From Acinetobacter sp. A47 (lineage in GTDB: Bacteria > Pseudomonadota > Gammaproteobacteria > Pseudomonadales > Moraxellaceae): 64,000 bases of DNA. This document shows, in pieces, positions 35,769-43,914 of this stretch. The notes below the pieces were generated by a model. That model was not told the DNA's origin. It made no database searches and was given only the letters and a program-made list of their open reading frames with translations. The stretch is taken from the NCBI RefSeq assembly GCF_000805455.1, contig NZ_JSUS01000032.1, positions 62,001 to 126,000 of the forward strand, in the 5' to 3' direction. Each line of letters opens with the position of its first letter. The first letter of the stretch is position 1. Made by a program: the position numbers and the translations under genes.

Positions 35769-37100
35769 ATGCAAGTCGTGTCACTACAAACCAGACTGGT
35801 TAAAACTTCATTAATCAGTTCAATGATTGCAGGTGGCATGGCCTTACTTTTGTTCGCAGTGATTTCGGTGTATCAAACCATGCAGTTGCAAGATGAAATC
35901 ATGGACGAGATTGCAGATATGTTGCTGAGGACTGATGTGACCCAGACGTCCGGACAACAAATTGATGAACTGAGTGACGAATTTGATATCCAGTACCGGT
36001 TGGGCAATACGCAGCAGGTGTTAACCCAGTCTACAGATTTTCATCTTGAACCACAGCACTACACCTTGCTGGCTGCGACCAAGGATGACTATGGCCTTAT
36101 CTGGCAGCAAGGGCAATTATGGCGAAGTTATGCAGGAGAAGATGAACAGGCGCAGATGCAGGTGCTGATTTTGCAGCCTTTAGGTGAGCGCTTTAAAGAC
36201 GTGCTGCAACATTTCACGGGTTATGCGTGTATCCTGATTCTGGTCTGGCTCATACAATGGCTGATCTTGCATGTCCTGATTAAACACCAGTTCAGGGTGA
36301 TCCGTCAGTTATCTGCTGAAATATCGGAAAAAAATGCCGATGATCTGAGTCCGATACAAGCCGGCGCGGTTGAGCTAAAAGAGTTACAGCCAATGCTGAG
36401 GCAACTCAACCGGTTATTACAGCGTCTGGAGCAATCTTTGCAGGCAGAGCAGCGCTTTACCGCTGATGCATCACACGAGTTACGTTCACCTTTATCGGCC
36501 ATTCAGTTGCGATTACAGTTATTACAGCGCAAATATCCGGAACGGGCCAGTGAGTTTGTCCCGATGCAACAGGATGTAAGCCGGGGAATCCAGATACTGG
36601 AAAACCTGCTGCTATTGGCACGGCTAGACCCCGAACATGCGGAAAACCTGCCAAAGACGCATCTTGATTTACAGGAGATATTGCAGGAAGTCATACAAGC
36701 TTTAGGATTATTTGCCAGAGAAAAACAGATCGGTTTTCAGCTGGATACTTTAGAGCATCCTTGCATGATCTTGGCCAACCGGCAGCTGGTTTTTACCTGT
36801 ATTCGCAATCTCATGGATAATGCGATCCGCTACAGTGCCGTGCAGGGACAGATTTATATTGGACTGAAACAGCAACAAGCTGAGGTGGAGCTTGTCATCG
36901 AAAACGAAGGGCAAGGGCTGGATGCTGATATCTTGCAACGTTTAGGCGAGCGTTTTTATCGTGCCTTAGGCACCCGTACACAAGGCTCGGGCCTAGGTCT
37001 GTCAATTTGTAAAAAAATTGTGGAGTTACATCAGGGAAAAATCATCTTTGCCCAGTCTGAATATGGTGGGCTTAAAGTGAAGCTCCAGCTACCGGTCTAG
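35769..37100 (+). CDS. Sensor histidine kinase, QseC-like
   Basis: 443 residues. The N-terminal membrane helix (SSMIAGGMALLLFAVISVYQT), a periplasmic sensor of about 120 residues and the second helix (GYACILILVWLIQWLILHVL) precede the catalytic part: H box FTADASHELRSPLSAIQ, N box LMDNAIRYS and G2 box GSGLGLSICKKIVELH. The ATG at 35769 follows the response-regulator stop by one base with GGGTGA upstream; a GTG at 35760 was rejected. It should phosphorylate the partner regulator. The signal is not evident. Confidence 0.9.
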   Translation: MQVVSLQTRLVKTSLISSMIAGGMALLLFAVISVYQTMQLQDEIMDEIADMLLRTDVTQTSGQQIDELSDEFDIQYRLGNTQQVLTQSTDFHLEPQHYTLLAATKDDYGLIWQQGQLWRSYAGEDEQAQMQVLILQPLGERFKDVLQHFTGYACILILVWLIQWLILHVLIKHQFRVIRQLSAEISEKNADDLSPIQAGAVELKELQPMLRQLNRLLQRLEQSLQAEQRFTADASHELRSPLSAIQLRLQLLQRKYPERASEFVPMQQDVSRGIQILENLLLLARLDPEHAENLPKTHLDLQEILQEVIQALGLFAREKQIGFQLDTLEHPCMILANRQLVFTCIRNLMDNAIRYSAVQGQIYIGLKQQQAEVELVIENEGQGLDADILQRLGERFYRALGTRTQGSGLGLSICKKIVELHQGKIIFAQSEYGGLKVKLQLPV

Positions 37101-37118
37101 CTGTTTATACCATGGCAT

Positions 37119-37149
37119 AAAAAAAGCAGCATGCGCTGACATACTGCTA
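37119..37149 (-). terminator. Terminator of hemP
   Basis: On the minus strand AGCAG-t-ATG / CAT-GCTGCT forms a hairpin ending in T7. Confidence 0.75.
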
Positions 37150-37183
37150 TTCCCACGTTTATTATTATGCGGTTGTTATTCTA

Positions 37184-37354
37184 TTACTTCGTTAAAATCA
37201 GGCGGTTATTACGGGTGAGACGTAAGCGGTATTCTTCACCTGCATGCATGATGCGGATTTCTCGGCCCAAGGCAAAAAGATTGTTTGAATGCAACATTGG
37301 CAATGATTGGGCTGCATCTGTACTACGAGTAAATAGGTTGAATGGTGCGTTCAT
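37184..37354 (-). CDS. hemP: Hemin uptake protein HemP
   Basis: A 56-residue small protein encoded on the minus strand (MNAPFNLFTRSTDAAQSLPM ..., ending RLTRNNRLILTK). The core LFALGREIRIMHAGEEYRLRLT matches the HemP family's S/N-x-LF-G-x-x-I-x-I-x-H-x-G-x-x-Y-x-L-R pattern. HemP genes are small, Fur-controlled companions of haem uptake; in some proteobacteria the product activates haem-receptor expression. CGGAG lies 8 nt before the ATG. A Fur box sits in its promoter and a terminator follows, so it is a complete monocistronic unit. No haem receptor is adjacent. Confidence 0.88.
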   Translation of the reverse strand: MNAPFNLFTRSTDAAQSLPMLHSNNLFALGREIRIMHAGEEYRLRLTRNNRLILTK

Positions 37355-37386
37355 TTGTTATGCTCCGTGGTGTGTCTTTTAACGTT

Positions 37387-37405
37387 TTAAATGATAATCA
37401 TTATC
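37387..37405 (-). promoter_or_regulatory. Fur box in the hemP promoter
   Basis: TTAAATGATAATCATTATC matches the Fur consensus at 16 of 19 positions and overlaps the -10 and spacer of the predicted hemP promoter, an ideal position for repression. Confidence 0.85.
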
Positions 37406-37420
37406 GAATAGACCTGTCAA
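37391..37420 (-). promoter_or_regulatory. Predicted sigma70 promoter of hemP
   Basis: On the minus strand TTGACA, an 18-nt spacer, then TATCAT. The start codon lies about 35 bp further on. Fur bound at 37387-37405 would block it. Confidence 0.65.
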
Positions 37421-37530
37421 CGGAAATTTTACTAATTTACAAAATCTGTGATTAATTTTGTCCTGAACCCATGCATTAACGTTTAAACTGTTTGGGATGT
37501 GCATGAAAAGATAAGAGATTTTAACCTGTT

Positions 37531-38442
37531 ATGACCAAAGCCACAGTTGATGTTGCAATCGCAATTTTATTACACAAGACCAAAGTGCTGGTCGGGTGGA
37601 GACAAGCCAGCCAGCATCAGGGAAATAAGCATGAGTTTCCCGGAGGAAAAGTTGAAGCGGGTGAAACACCCGAACAGGCTTGCCGCCGTGAAATTTATGA
37701 AGAAGTTGGCATTGGCTTAAAAGACTGGCATGCTTTTGATGTGATTCACCACGAGTATGATGACCTTATTGTCAACTTGCATTTATTCCATGCCTATGTG
37801 CCTGACGAATTGCTTGATCTTATCCACCAGCCGTGGAGCTGGTATAGCCGTGAGCAACTGGCTGGACTAAATTTCCCCAAGGCCAATGCAGCGATTCTGC
37901 AACGTTTGATCTGGCCTTATTTGATTAAAATCAGTGACCAAATTGATGCATTGCCGCAACAGGAAGCATTATTGTACTGGCGGTTTGTGCCTGCTGATAT
38001 CGAACTGGTTCGACAGCAGCTTTTAGGCTTGAGCGATGCGCAATTGCATAGATTGATGATCAATGTCGATCTGTGGCAACAACTGGATGCGCCATTGCAG
38101 GCGAAAATAACCACCATTCATTTGCAACAGTCACAGCTGATGGCTCTCAGTAAAGGCGATCTGATGGTCGGGAAGCGTGTTATTGCAGCCTGTCATGATG
38201 CCGTTTCTTTACAACATGCGCATCATATTGGCTGTGATGCTGTGTTGTTAAGCCCTGTACTGGCGACAGAAACGCATCCTGAAGCGAGTCAATTGGGATG
38301 GGATGGCTTTGAAGAATTGGCCCGTACCAGCGATATTCCGGTTTTTGCACTGGGAGGCGTGGCACCGTCCGATTTAAAACAAGCCCAGAAGCATCATGCT
38401 TATGGGCTTGCCGGAATACGTCAGTTTAGTTCGCTTGCTTAG
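37531..38442 (+). CDS. Nudix hydrolase (MutT-type) fused to a ThiE-like thiamine phosphate synthase domain
   Basis: 303 residues in two domains. Residues 1-130 are a Nudix domain with a full Nudix box (GGKVEAGETPEQACRREI continuing YEEVGI), expected to sanitise oxidised nucleotides such as 8-oxo-dGTP. Residues 180-300 resemble a TIM-barrel thiamine-phosphate synthase (GKRVIAACHDAVSLQHAHHIGCDAVLLSPV, FALGGVAPSDL). The second domain's role is unclear; such MutT-ThiE fusions are known in gammaproteobacteria. Ends 2 bp from the convergent lipoprotein gene; no clear terminator. Confidence 0.9.
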   Translation: MTKATVDVAIAILLHKTKVLVGWRQASQHQGNKHEFPGGKVEAGETPEQACRREIYEEVGIGLKDWHAFDVIHHEYDDLIVNLHLFHAYVPDELLDLIHQPWSWYSREQLAGLNFPKANAAILQRLIWPYLIKISDQIDALPQQEALLYWRFVPADIELVRQQLLGLSDAQLHRLMINVDLWQQLDAPLQAKITTIHLQQSQLMALSKGDLMVGKRVIAACHDAVSLQHAHHIGCDAVLLSPVLATETHPEASQLGWDGFEELARTSDIPVFALGGVAPSDLKQAQKHHAYGLAGIRQFSSLA

Positions 38443-38444
38443 GC

Positions 38445-38993
38445 TTATAAGGCCTGAAGCGCTCTGCGTGCTTCCTGTGCCTTGATCGAATGATTGCGTG
38501 CTTCACTGGCTCTTAGAATAATTGACCATAACTGTTTTTTCATGGCATTGCTTTGCGCATAACTTAAACCACGGCGTGCCAATGCTTCTGCATTGGCATA
38601 TTCCTTGCGCTTCTCGGCGATCAAGGCCAGATAGAGGTAGGTTTCTGTCGCCTGTGGAGCTATACGCTGTGCCTGAAGGGCATAACGTTCTGCTTCGGCA
38701 AGCTGTTGTTGCTTATAGGCCACCTGGGTTTTTTGCATCAAGTTTTTAAATGCCGGCAACTGGCTGCCATCATCATTAAATTTTTGCTGAACCTTTTGTT
38801 GTGGCACGACCACGGGCACACTTTGACGCTTGATTTCCTTTTGGTCATAAGGCGTGATTTTGACTCCGGAGGAGGGCTGGGTCACTTTCTTTGGTGGCGG
38901 CTTTGGTGTGGTCTTGGTCGGTACTTTTTCTGGCGTAGCCGTACAACCTGCCAGTACCAGCATTCCAATCAAAGCTGCAGTTTTCTTGATCAT
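38445..38993 (-). CDS. TPR-containing lipoprotein
   Basis: 182 residues. Signal MIKKTAALIGMLVLAGC with an LAGC lipobox, a Lys/Pro-rich linker (KTTPKPPPKK), and a C-terminal helical region with tetratricopeptide pattern (AEAERYALQAQRIAPQATETYLYLALIAEKRKEYANAEALARRGL). The ATG at 38993 has AAGGAT 8 nt upstream, favoured over a TTG two codons before. It begins 22 bp after mrcB on the same strand, so the two are likely co-transcribed. By position it could be a PBP1B partner, analogous to LpoB in role but not obviously in sequence; that is inference. Confidence 0.82.
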   Translation of the reverse strand: MIKKTAALIGMLVLAGCTATPEKVPTKTTPKPPPKKVTQPSSGVKITPYDQKEIKRQSVPVVVPQQKVQQKFNDDGSQLPAFKNLMQKTQVAYKQQQLAEAERYALQAQRIAPQATETYLYLALIAEKRKEYANAEALARRGLSYAQSNAMKKQLWSIILRASEARNHSIKAQEARRALQAL

Positions 38994-39014
38994 GTCCAAT
39001 TATCCTTTTGAGGC

Positions 39015-41423
39015 TTAGTTCTCACCGTTATAACTGCCACTGGAAATCACGCGTGCAGGGCTACGGTTGGATAAATCTGTATCCATCTGGTTTTCGCTCT
39101 CACGAATATAGTTGCCAATACTATCTTCATGCTCGTCGCTCTGGGTTTCATCTACCTGCGGAATATAGGTTGGCTCGACTTCATAATGTGACTGACCACA
39201 CAATGTTGCACGGCGTGGTACAGTCTGACGCAGTAATGGAATATACATCGCACCATCACAGCCTTGCGCAGACAAATCACCGCTTGCGCTATCAATCCAT
39301 TGCCATTGTACATTATCAGTCTGGCGCAGATTAACAGGCTCTTGACGAAGCTGTTTCATCACATTGGTCCAGACAGGAAGGGCACCCGATGAACCGGTTA
39401 ACCCCGTGACTTTGTTATCATCCAGACCTAACCACACTACGGCCACATGATTCCCCGAATAGCCTGCAAACCATGAGTCACGGGTGTCATTGGTGGTACC
39501 TGACTTACCCGCCAGATTTAAAGATTCAGGCAGGCTGTTATAGGCAGAGCGGCCTGTACCCGAACGCATCACCTGTTGTAAGCCAAAGTTCAGGATATAG
39601 GCTGCAGCAGGGTCAATGGTCTGTTGTACATTCAGGCCATAACGCTCAAGCAAATGTCCTTTGGCATCCACCACGGTACGGATCGAGCGTGGTGGATATT
39701 TAAAGCCACCTGTCGCAAAGTTACTATAAATGCTCAGGACTTCCATTGGTGACATATTCACTGCACCCAGATAGATCGAAGGGTAGGCCGGAATATCTGA
39801 AGTTACGCCAAACTGTCTTAATTTATTGCTGAATGCTGATAAACCGAATTCATTGCCTAAACGGACTGTCGACAAGTTATAAGAGTTGGCTAAGGCTTGT
39901 TGCATTGGCACAATCCCATGTTCACCACCACTATAGTTTTTCGGAGTCCAGCTCTTATCACCATCAATCGGAATATTGACAGCACTGTCCTCAATCGGGC
40001 TGGCCCAGGTATAGCGGCCAGATTCGATGGCATTGAGGTAAATAATTGGCTTAAGCAAAGAACCGACCTGGCGTTTGGCATCAAGCGCACGGTTAAAACC
40101 GGTAAAGTCCTGGGTTGAACCCACGGCTGCGACCAGTTCGCCATTTTCAGGGTGGGCAACCAGTACGGCACCTTGCAGATTCTTCAAGCGTGCCGGGTTT
40201 GCCTTGGCTAAACGGTCAACCGTGCTCTTGAATGCATTTTGTACCTGAGTCTGTGCGATTGGATCAAGCGTGGTAAAAATTCTTAGTCCCTGATTGGTAA
40301 TATCACTTTCCTGATATTCGGTACGTAGCTGGCGACGGACAATATCCAGAAAATCCGGGAATTTGGCCGGACCTAAGGTTGGCTTGCTGACCACATTTAA
40401 AGGACGTGCAATTTCATCTTCATATTCAGCATCTGTCAGATAGCCCATCACTTTCATGTTGCTTAAAACAACATCACGGCGTTTTTTGGCAGCTTCCGGG
40501 TTGCGCCAAGGATTGTATAAAGACGGGCCCTGAACCAGTCCCACCAGAAAGGCCTGTTGTGAGATATTCAGCTCGCGTAGTGGCAGGCCAAAGTAAAACT
40601 GTGAAGCCAGACCGTAACCGTTGATAGAATAGTTACCATTTTGGCCCAGATTGACTTCATTCAGGTAAGCTTCCAGAATTTCATCTTTGCTGTAATGTAA
40701 TTCGATCAATAGCGCCATAAGGGCTTCATTGACCTTACGTTTCAATGTTTTTTCCGGTGATAGATAGAAGTTTTTGACTAACTGCTGGGTGAGGGTTGAC
40801 CCACCTTGACGACGGCCACCGGTTGCATTGCTGACCAGCGCACGCGCTGTGCCACGAATGGAAATACCGTGATGATGGTAAAAATTACGGTCTTCAGTCG
40901 AAATCAGTGCCTCGATCAGGGTTTTGGGTACTTTATTCAGCTTGATCAGAACACGGTCTTCATTATGTTGCGGATAGATACCGCCGATCAATAAAGGCTC
41001 TAAACGCGCAATCCCGGTATTGGACGGTTTGGTTGAGCGTACTTCGCTGACCTGTCCATTGTTAAAGGCCAGTTCCAGTACCTGTTCAGGTTCGGTACTG
41101 TCACCATAGTCAAAACCACGGGTATGAACATACATCTGGTTGCCCTGAACCACATAGCTACCAGACTTGTCATAATTTGCCGTATTCTTATAGCCCAGCA
41201 ATTTTAGTTCCTGGGTAAAATTATCCTGAGTAATCGGTGCATTGGCATAGATTTCCAATGGACGGGCAAACACTTTGGCAGGGATGTCCCAGCGCTGACC
41301 TTCAAATTTGTCACGAATAATATTATCCAGTCGGATCAGATAGATACTAAAGGCAACAAAGACACCTATCACTAGCATTGAGAAAATGAGTGCTAGAAAA
41401 CCAATACCACGTTCAAACTTCAT
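39015..41423 (-). CDS. mrcB: Bifunctional penicillin-binding protein 1B (class A PBP)
   Basis: An 802-residue inner-membrane peptidoglycan synthase. A membrane anchor (residues 7-30) and UB2H-type domain (about 60-145) precede the GT51 glycosyltransferase with catalytic Glu177 in STEDRNFYHHHG and GGSTLTQQLVKN. The transpeptidase domain has Ser455 in GSLLK, SYN at 515-517 and KSGTT at 640-644. UB2H identifies it as PBP1B rather than PBP1A. All catalytic motifs are intact. It is followed by the TPR lipoprotein. Divergent from nadK. Confidence 0.95.
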   Translation of the reverse strand: MKFERGIGFLALIFSMLVIGVFVAFSIYLIRLDNIIRDKFEGQRWDIPAKVFARPLEIYANAPITQDNFTQELKLLGYKNTANYDKSGSYVVQGNQMYVHTRGFDYGDSTEPEQVLELAFNNGQVSEVRSTKPSNTGIARLEPLLIGGIYPQHNEDRVLIKLNKVPKTLIEALISTEDRNFYHHHGISIRGTARALVSNATGGRRQGGSTLTQQLVKNFYLSPEKTLKRKVNEALMALLIELHYSKDEILEAYLNEVNLGQNGNYSINGYGLASQFYFGLPLRELNISQQAFLVGLVQGPSLYNPWRNPEAAKKRRDVVLSNMKVMGYLTDAEYEDEIARPLNVVSKPTLGPAKFPDFLDIVRRQLRTEYQESDITNQGLRIFTTLDPIAQTQVQNAFKSTVDRLAKANPARLKNLQGAVLVAHPENGELVAAVGSTQDFTGFNRALDAKRQVGSLLKPIIYLNAIESGRYTWASPIEDSAVNIPIDGDKSWTPKNYSGGEHGIVPMQQALANSYNLSTVRLGNEFGLSAFSNKLRQFGVTSDIPAYPSIYLGAVNMSPMEVLSIYSNFATGGFKYPPRSIRTVVDAKGHLLERYGLNVQQTIDPAAAYILNFGLQQVMRSGTGRSAYNSLPESLNLAGKSGTTNDTRDSWFAGYSGNHVAVVWLGLDDNKVTGLTGSSGALPVWTNVMKQLRQEPVNLRQTDNVQWQWIDSASGDLSAQGCDGAMYIPLLRQTVPRRATLCGQSHYEVEPTYIPQVDETQSDEHEDSIGNYIRESENQMDTDLSNRSPARVISSGSYNGEN

Positions 41424-41657
41424 AGATTTGCGTTAAAACCAAAACAATGTCGGTAATGATGCGATAGCTTATTGTTATTTTGCAATCATAAAACTGTGAA
41501 TAAATAGCAACATGCAAATAAAAGTCCGGGAATATGTTGGCATTACCAGCATAAAAAAACAACAGATAGACATTTTTATACTTTTTAATCAATCATCAAC
41601 GCAACATTGTCTGTTAATGATATGATAGTCGGTAATCGCGACGGAGCTAAATTATTC

Positions 41658-42566
41658 GTGCAAATTTCACATAAATCCTTTCGAAATATTGGTCTCATTG
41701 GACGGCCAGACAAGTATTCTGTAGTAGAAACGTTATGTTTAATTCATGACCATCTGATCAATTTAGGTTTAAACCCGGTTTTTGATCAGGAAACAGCAAA
41801 ACTTGTCCCCTATAGTCATGGGCAGACCGTGAGCCGTAACTTGCTGGGGGAAGTCGTAGATTTGGTGATTGTGGTGGGTGGAGACGGCTCACTGCTACAT
41901 GCTGCACGGGCTCTGGTCAGGCATAATACCCCCGTGATCGGGATTAACCGGGGACGACTTGGCTTTTTAACCGATATCAAGCCTGCCGAGGCTATTTTTA
42001 AGCTAGATCAGGTCTTGCAAGGTCAGTTCCAGCTGGATCGCCGTTTCTTGCTGGAAATGGAAGTACGGACCAATGGTGAAACGATTTATGACGCGATTGC
42101 GTTGAATGATGTGGTGCTGCATTCGGGGAAATCGGTTCACATGATCGATTTTGAACTGAATATTGATGGCCAATATGTCTATCGACAGCACAGCGATGGT
42201 TTGATTGTTTCAACTCCTACAGGTTCAACAGCTTACGCACTTTCCGGTGGCGGCCCGATTTTGCACCCGAGCATGGATGCAATTGCACTGGTACCGATGC
42301 ATCCGCATACCTTGTCATCACGTCCGATCGTGGTGGGTGGACAAAGTGAAATCAAGATAACCATCCGTGAAAATCGTGTTTTGCCGATGGTCAGTGCCGA
42401 TGGACAACATAGTGTTGCATTAAATGTGGGTGACACCGTGCATATCCGCAAACATCCGTTTAAACTAAGCTTATTACATCCACCAGGTTATGACTTTTAT
42501 ATGGCATGTCGTACCAAGTTAGGGTGGAATCAAGATTTTGAATCTTTTCAACAGGATGACTCATGA
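41658..42566 (+). CDS. nadK: NAD kinase
   Basis: Phosphorylates NAD to NADP in the cytoplasm. Hallmarks are GRPDKYSVVETL, the GGDGSLLHAAR phosphate-binding motif, NRGRLGFLTD and TPTGSTAYALSGGGPILHP. The GTG at 41658 is chosen, giving 302 residues starting VQISHKSFRNIGLIGRP, because family members begin at this point; CGGAG lies 12 nt upstream. ATG at 41622 or TTG at 41607 would add 12-17 residues of unlikely sequence. The next gene overlaps its stop by 4 bp (ATGA). Confidence 0.93.
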   Translation: MQISHKSFRNIGLIGRPDKYSVVETLCLIHDHLINLGLNPVFDQETAKLVPYSHGQTVSRNLLGEVVDLVIVVGGDGSLLHAARALVRHNTPVIGINRGRLGFLTDIKPAEAIFKLDQVLQGQFQLDRRFLLEMEVRTNGETIYDAIALNDVVLHSGKSVHMIDFELNIDGQYVYRQHSDGLIVSTPTGSTAYALSGGGPILHPSMDAIALVPMHPHTLSSRPIVVGGQSEIKITIRENRVLPMVSADGQHSVALNVGDTVHIRKHPFKLSLLHPPGYDFYMACRTKLGWNQDFESFQQDDS

Positions 42567-42835
42567 ATATTGAACAAATGCTCGCTATTTTAAATCCTGA
42601 AATTGTTGAGCGTCTTCGTACAGCTGTTGAAATTGGCAAATGGCCAAATGGCGTGGCATTGACTAAAGAGCAGCGTGAAATCTGTATGCAGGCGGTATAT
42701 GCCTGGGAAATGGAAAATTTACCTAAAGAACAGCGTAGTGGTTATATCGACCGTGGCACCAAAAAAGATGGTGAAGAGTGTGATGATGACCATCATAAAA
42801 ACGAACCGGAATTTAAGCCGATTCGTTTTGTCTAA
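42563..42835 (+). CDS. YeaC-family (DUF1315) protein
   Basis: 90 residues. NIEQMLAILNPEIVERLRTAVEIGKWPNGVALTKEQRE and QAVYAWEMENLPKEQRSGYIDRG are the DUF1315/YeaC signature; function is unknown. The acidic/His-rich ending (EECDDDHHKNEPEF) is typical. Translationally coupled to nadK through ATGA overlap and ended by a terminator 6 bp downstream. Confidence 0.9.
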   Translation: MNIEQMLAILNPEIVERLRTAVEIGKWPNGVALTKEQREICMQAVYAWEMENLPKEQRSGYIDRGTKKDGEECDDDHHKNEPEFKPIRFV

Positions 42836-42840
42836 TTTTA

Positions 42841-42870
42841 GAAAAGCTCAGTGATTACTGGGCTTTTTTA
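42841..42870 (+). terminator. Terminator of nadK-yeaC
   Basis: AAAAGC-t-CAGT / ACTG-g-GCTTTTTT hairpin with a short GATT loop. Confidence 0.8.
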
Positions 42871-42898
42871 TTATTATCAAAATATAATAAAGCATTCT

Positions 42899-43306
42899 AT
42901 GAAACGTTTGAAACCGGTTTACATCCTATTATTTGTTATATTGTTTAGTGGCACGGTATTGGCCAAACAGCCAGTTGAATGCCGGCTCAAAGTAAATGTT
43001 GTCGCCAGTCAAAAATATAGTTCGCCTCAAACCACCTATACAACCATCAAGAACGATGGCTATCCGATGTTGTTAATTGGAATTGTGATTACAGATGCCC
43101 AAGCGATAGCAAATTCAAAGAAAGTTAAAGCACAGCAATCATATTGTAAAAGTCTTATTGGTCAACAACGAGATGCTTATCTTTCAGGGCCTTACGATCC
43201 TAACACGATTACAATCCATATCGGCGACCGGTTAAATTTAAGAAATCTTCATTACTCTGGGCAGGAATATCCGTTCTGGCCAGATTTTTATTATGTTGAA
43301 GACTGA
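42899..43306 (+). CDS. Small exported protein of unknown function
   Basis: 135 residues from the ATG at 42899 (MKRLKPVYILLFVILFSG...), which gives a clean signal peptide ending VLAK. An earlier in-frame start lies in the terminator region and was rejected. The mature part has two cysteines (VECRLKV, SYCKSL) and a beta-rich pattern; ITIHIGDRLNLRN resembles a binding-domain edge but no family is recognised. It ends 31 bp before a lipoprotein gene, probably the same transcript. Confidence 0.7.
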   Translation: MKRLKPVYILLFVILFSGTVLAKQPVECRLKVNVVASQKYSSPQTTYTTIKNDGYPMLLIGIVITDAQAIANSKKVKAQQSYCKSLIGQQRDAYLSGPYDPNTITIHIGDRLNLRNLHYSGQEYPFWPDFYYVED

Positions 43307-43337
43307 GCGTTTTCAGGTGATATTGTCAGGAGCAAGA

Positions 43338-43847
43338 GTGAAACGGAATCTTGATCGATGTCTGGTTAAGAGCATGGTATTTTTAAGTTTTTTTCTGGCG
43401 GGATGCACTGCTTCAACGCCTGAAGAGCATAAACCGATTCAAGATACCCGCCTGGAAGGTCTGAGTTATTCTCATCTGGAAGGGATGAGTGGTGATATTT
43501 TCAGCTTTCAGTTGATGACAAAGAGTAGCTTAGCTGATGTTTATGACAGGGGGAAATATAAGTATTCACACTTCAAATGTGAACCAGTCCAAAATTATGT
43601 GGTAGCAGGTTCTATTTCAATCGATCAGGAGCGGATTGAACATGGTCTATACCGTTCGGCAGGATATTTTAAAATCTGTGCAGACGAGGCAATGAATACC
43701 TGTCTTACAAAAAAACAAATTGAAGGCTTATTAAGCCGGGATCTGAATTGCCAACTGCTAATGGGCGGACTTTTGCAGAAAACCCGGGTTATTGCCGATA
43801 CGATCGTGATAAGCAAAGCATCTCTGCTCGAAGCGCCAGCACTATAG
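43338..43847 (+). CDS. Putative lipoprotein of unknown function
   Basis: 169 residues. GTG at 43338 with AGGAG 5 nt upstream gives VKRNLDRCLVKSMVFLSFFL then AGC, a lipoprotein signal with lipobox LAGC; the ATG at 43293 would add an unlikely N-terminus. Three or four cysteines (FKCEP, KICADEA, NTCLTKK, LNCQLL) suggest disulfides. Likely paired with the small exported protein before it; no family recognised and no terminator obvious. Confidence 0.7.
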   Translation: MKRNLDRCLVKSMVFLSFFLAGCTASTPEEHKPIQDTRLEGLSYSHLEGMSGDIFSFQLMTKSSLADVYDRGKYKYSHFKCEPVQNYVVAGSISIDQERIEHGLYRSAGYFKICADEAMNTCLTKKQIEGLLSRDLNCQLLMGGLLQKTRVIADTIVISKASLLEAPAL

Positions 43848-43914
43848 AACAATATAATAGAGGCGATTTTTATATAGCTTCTGGTGATACGCTTTGCTTG
43901 CAATCGGTATTTGC

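Noticed and set aside
37167..37382. Plus-strand open frame of 71 residues
   Set aside because: It is the antisense shadow of hemP, whose minus-strand frame has promoter, ribosome site, family match and terminator.
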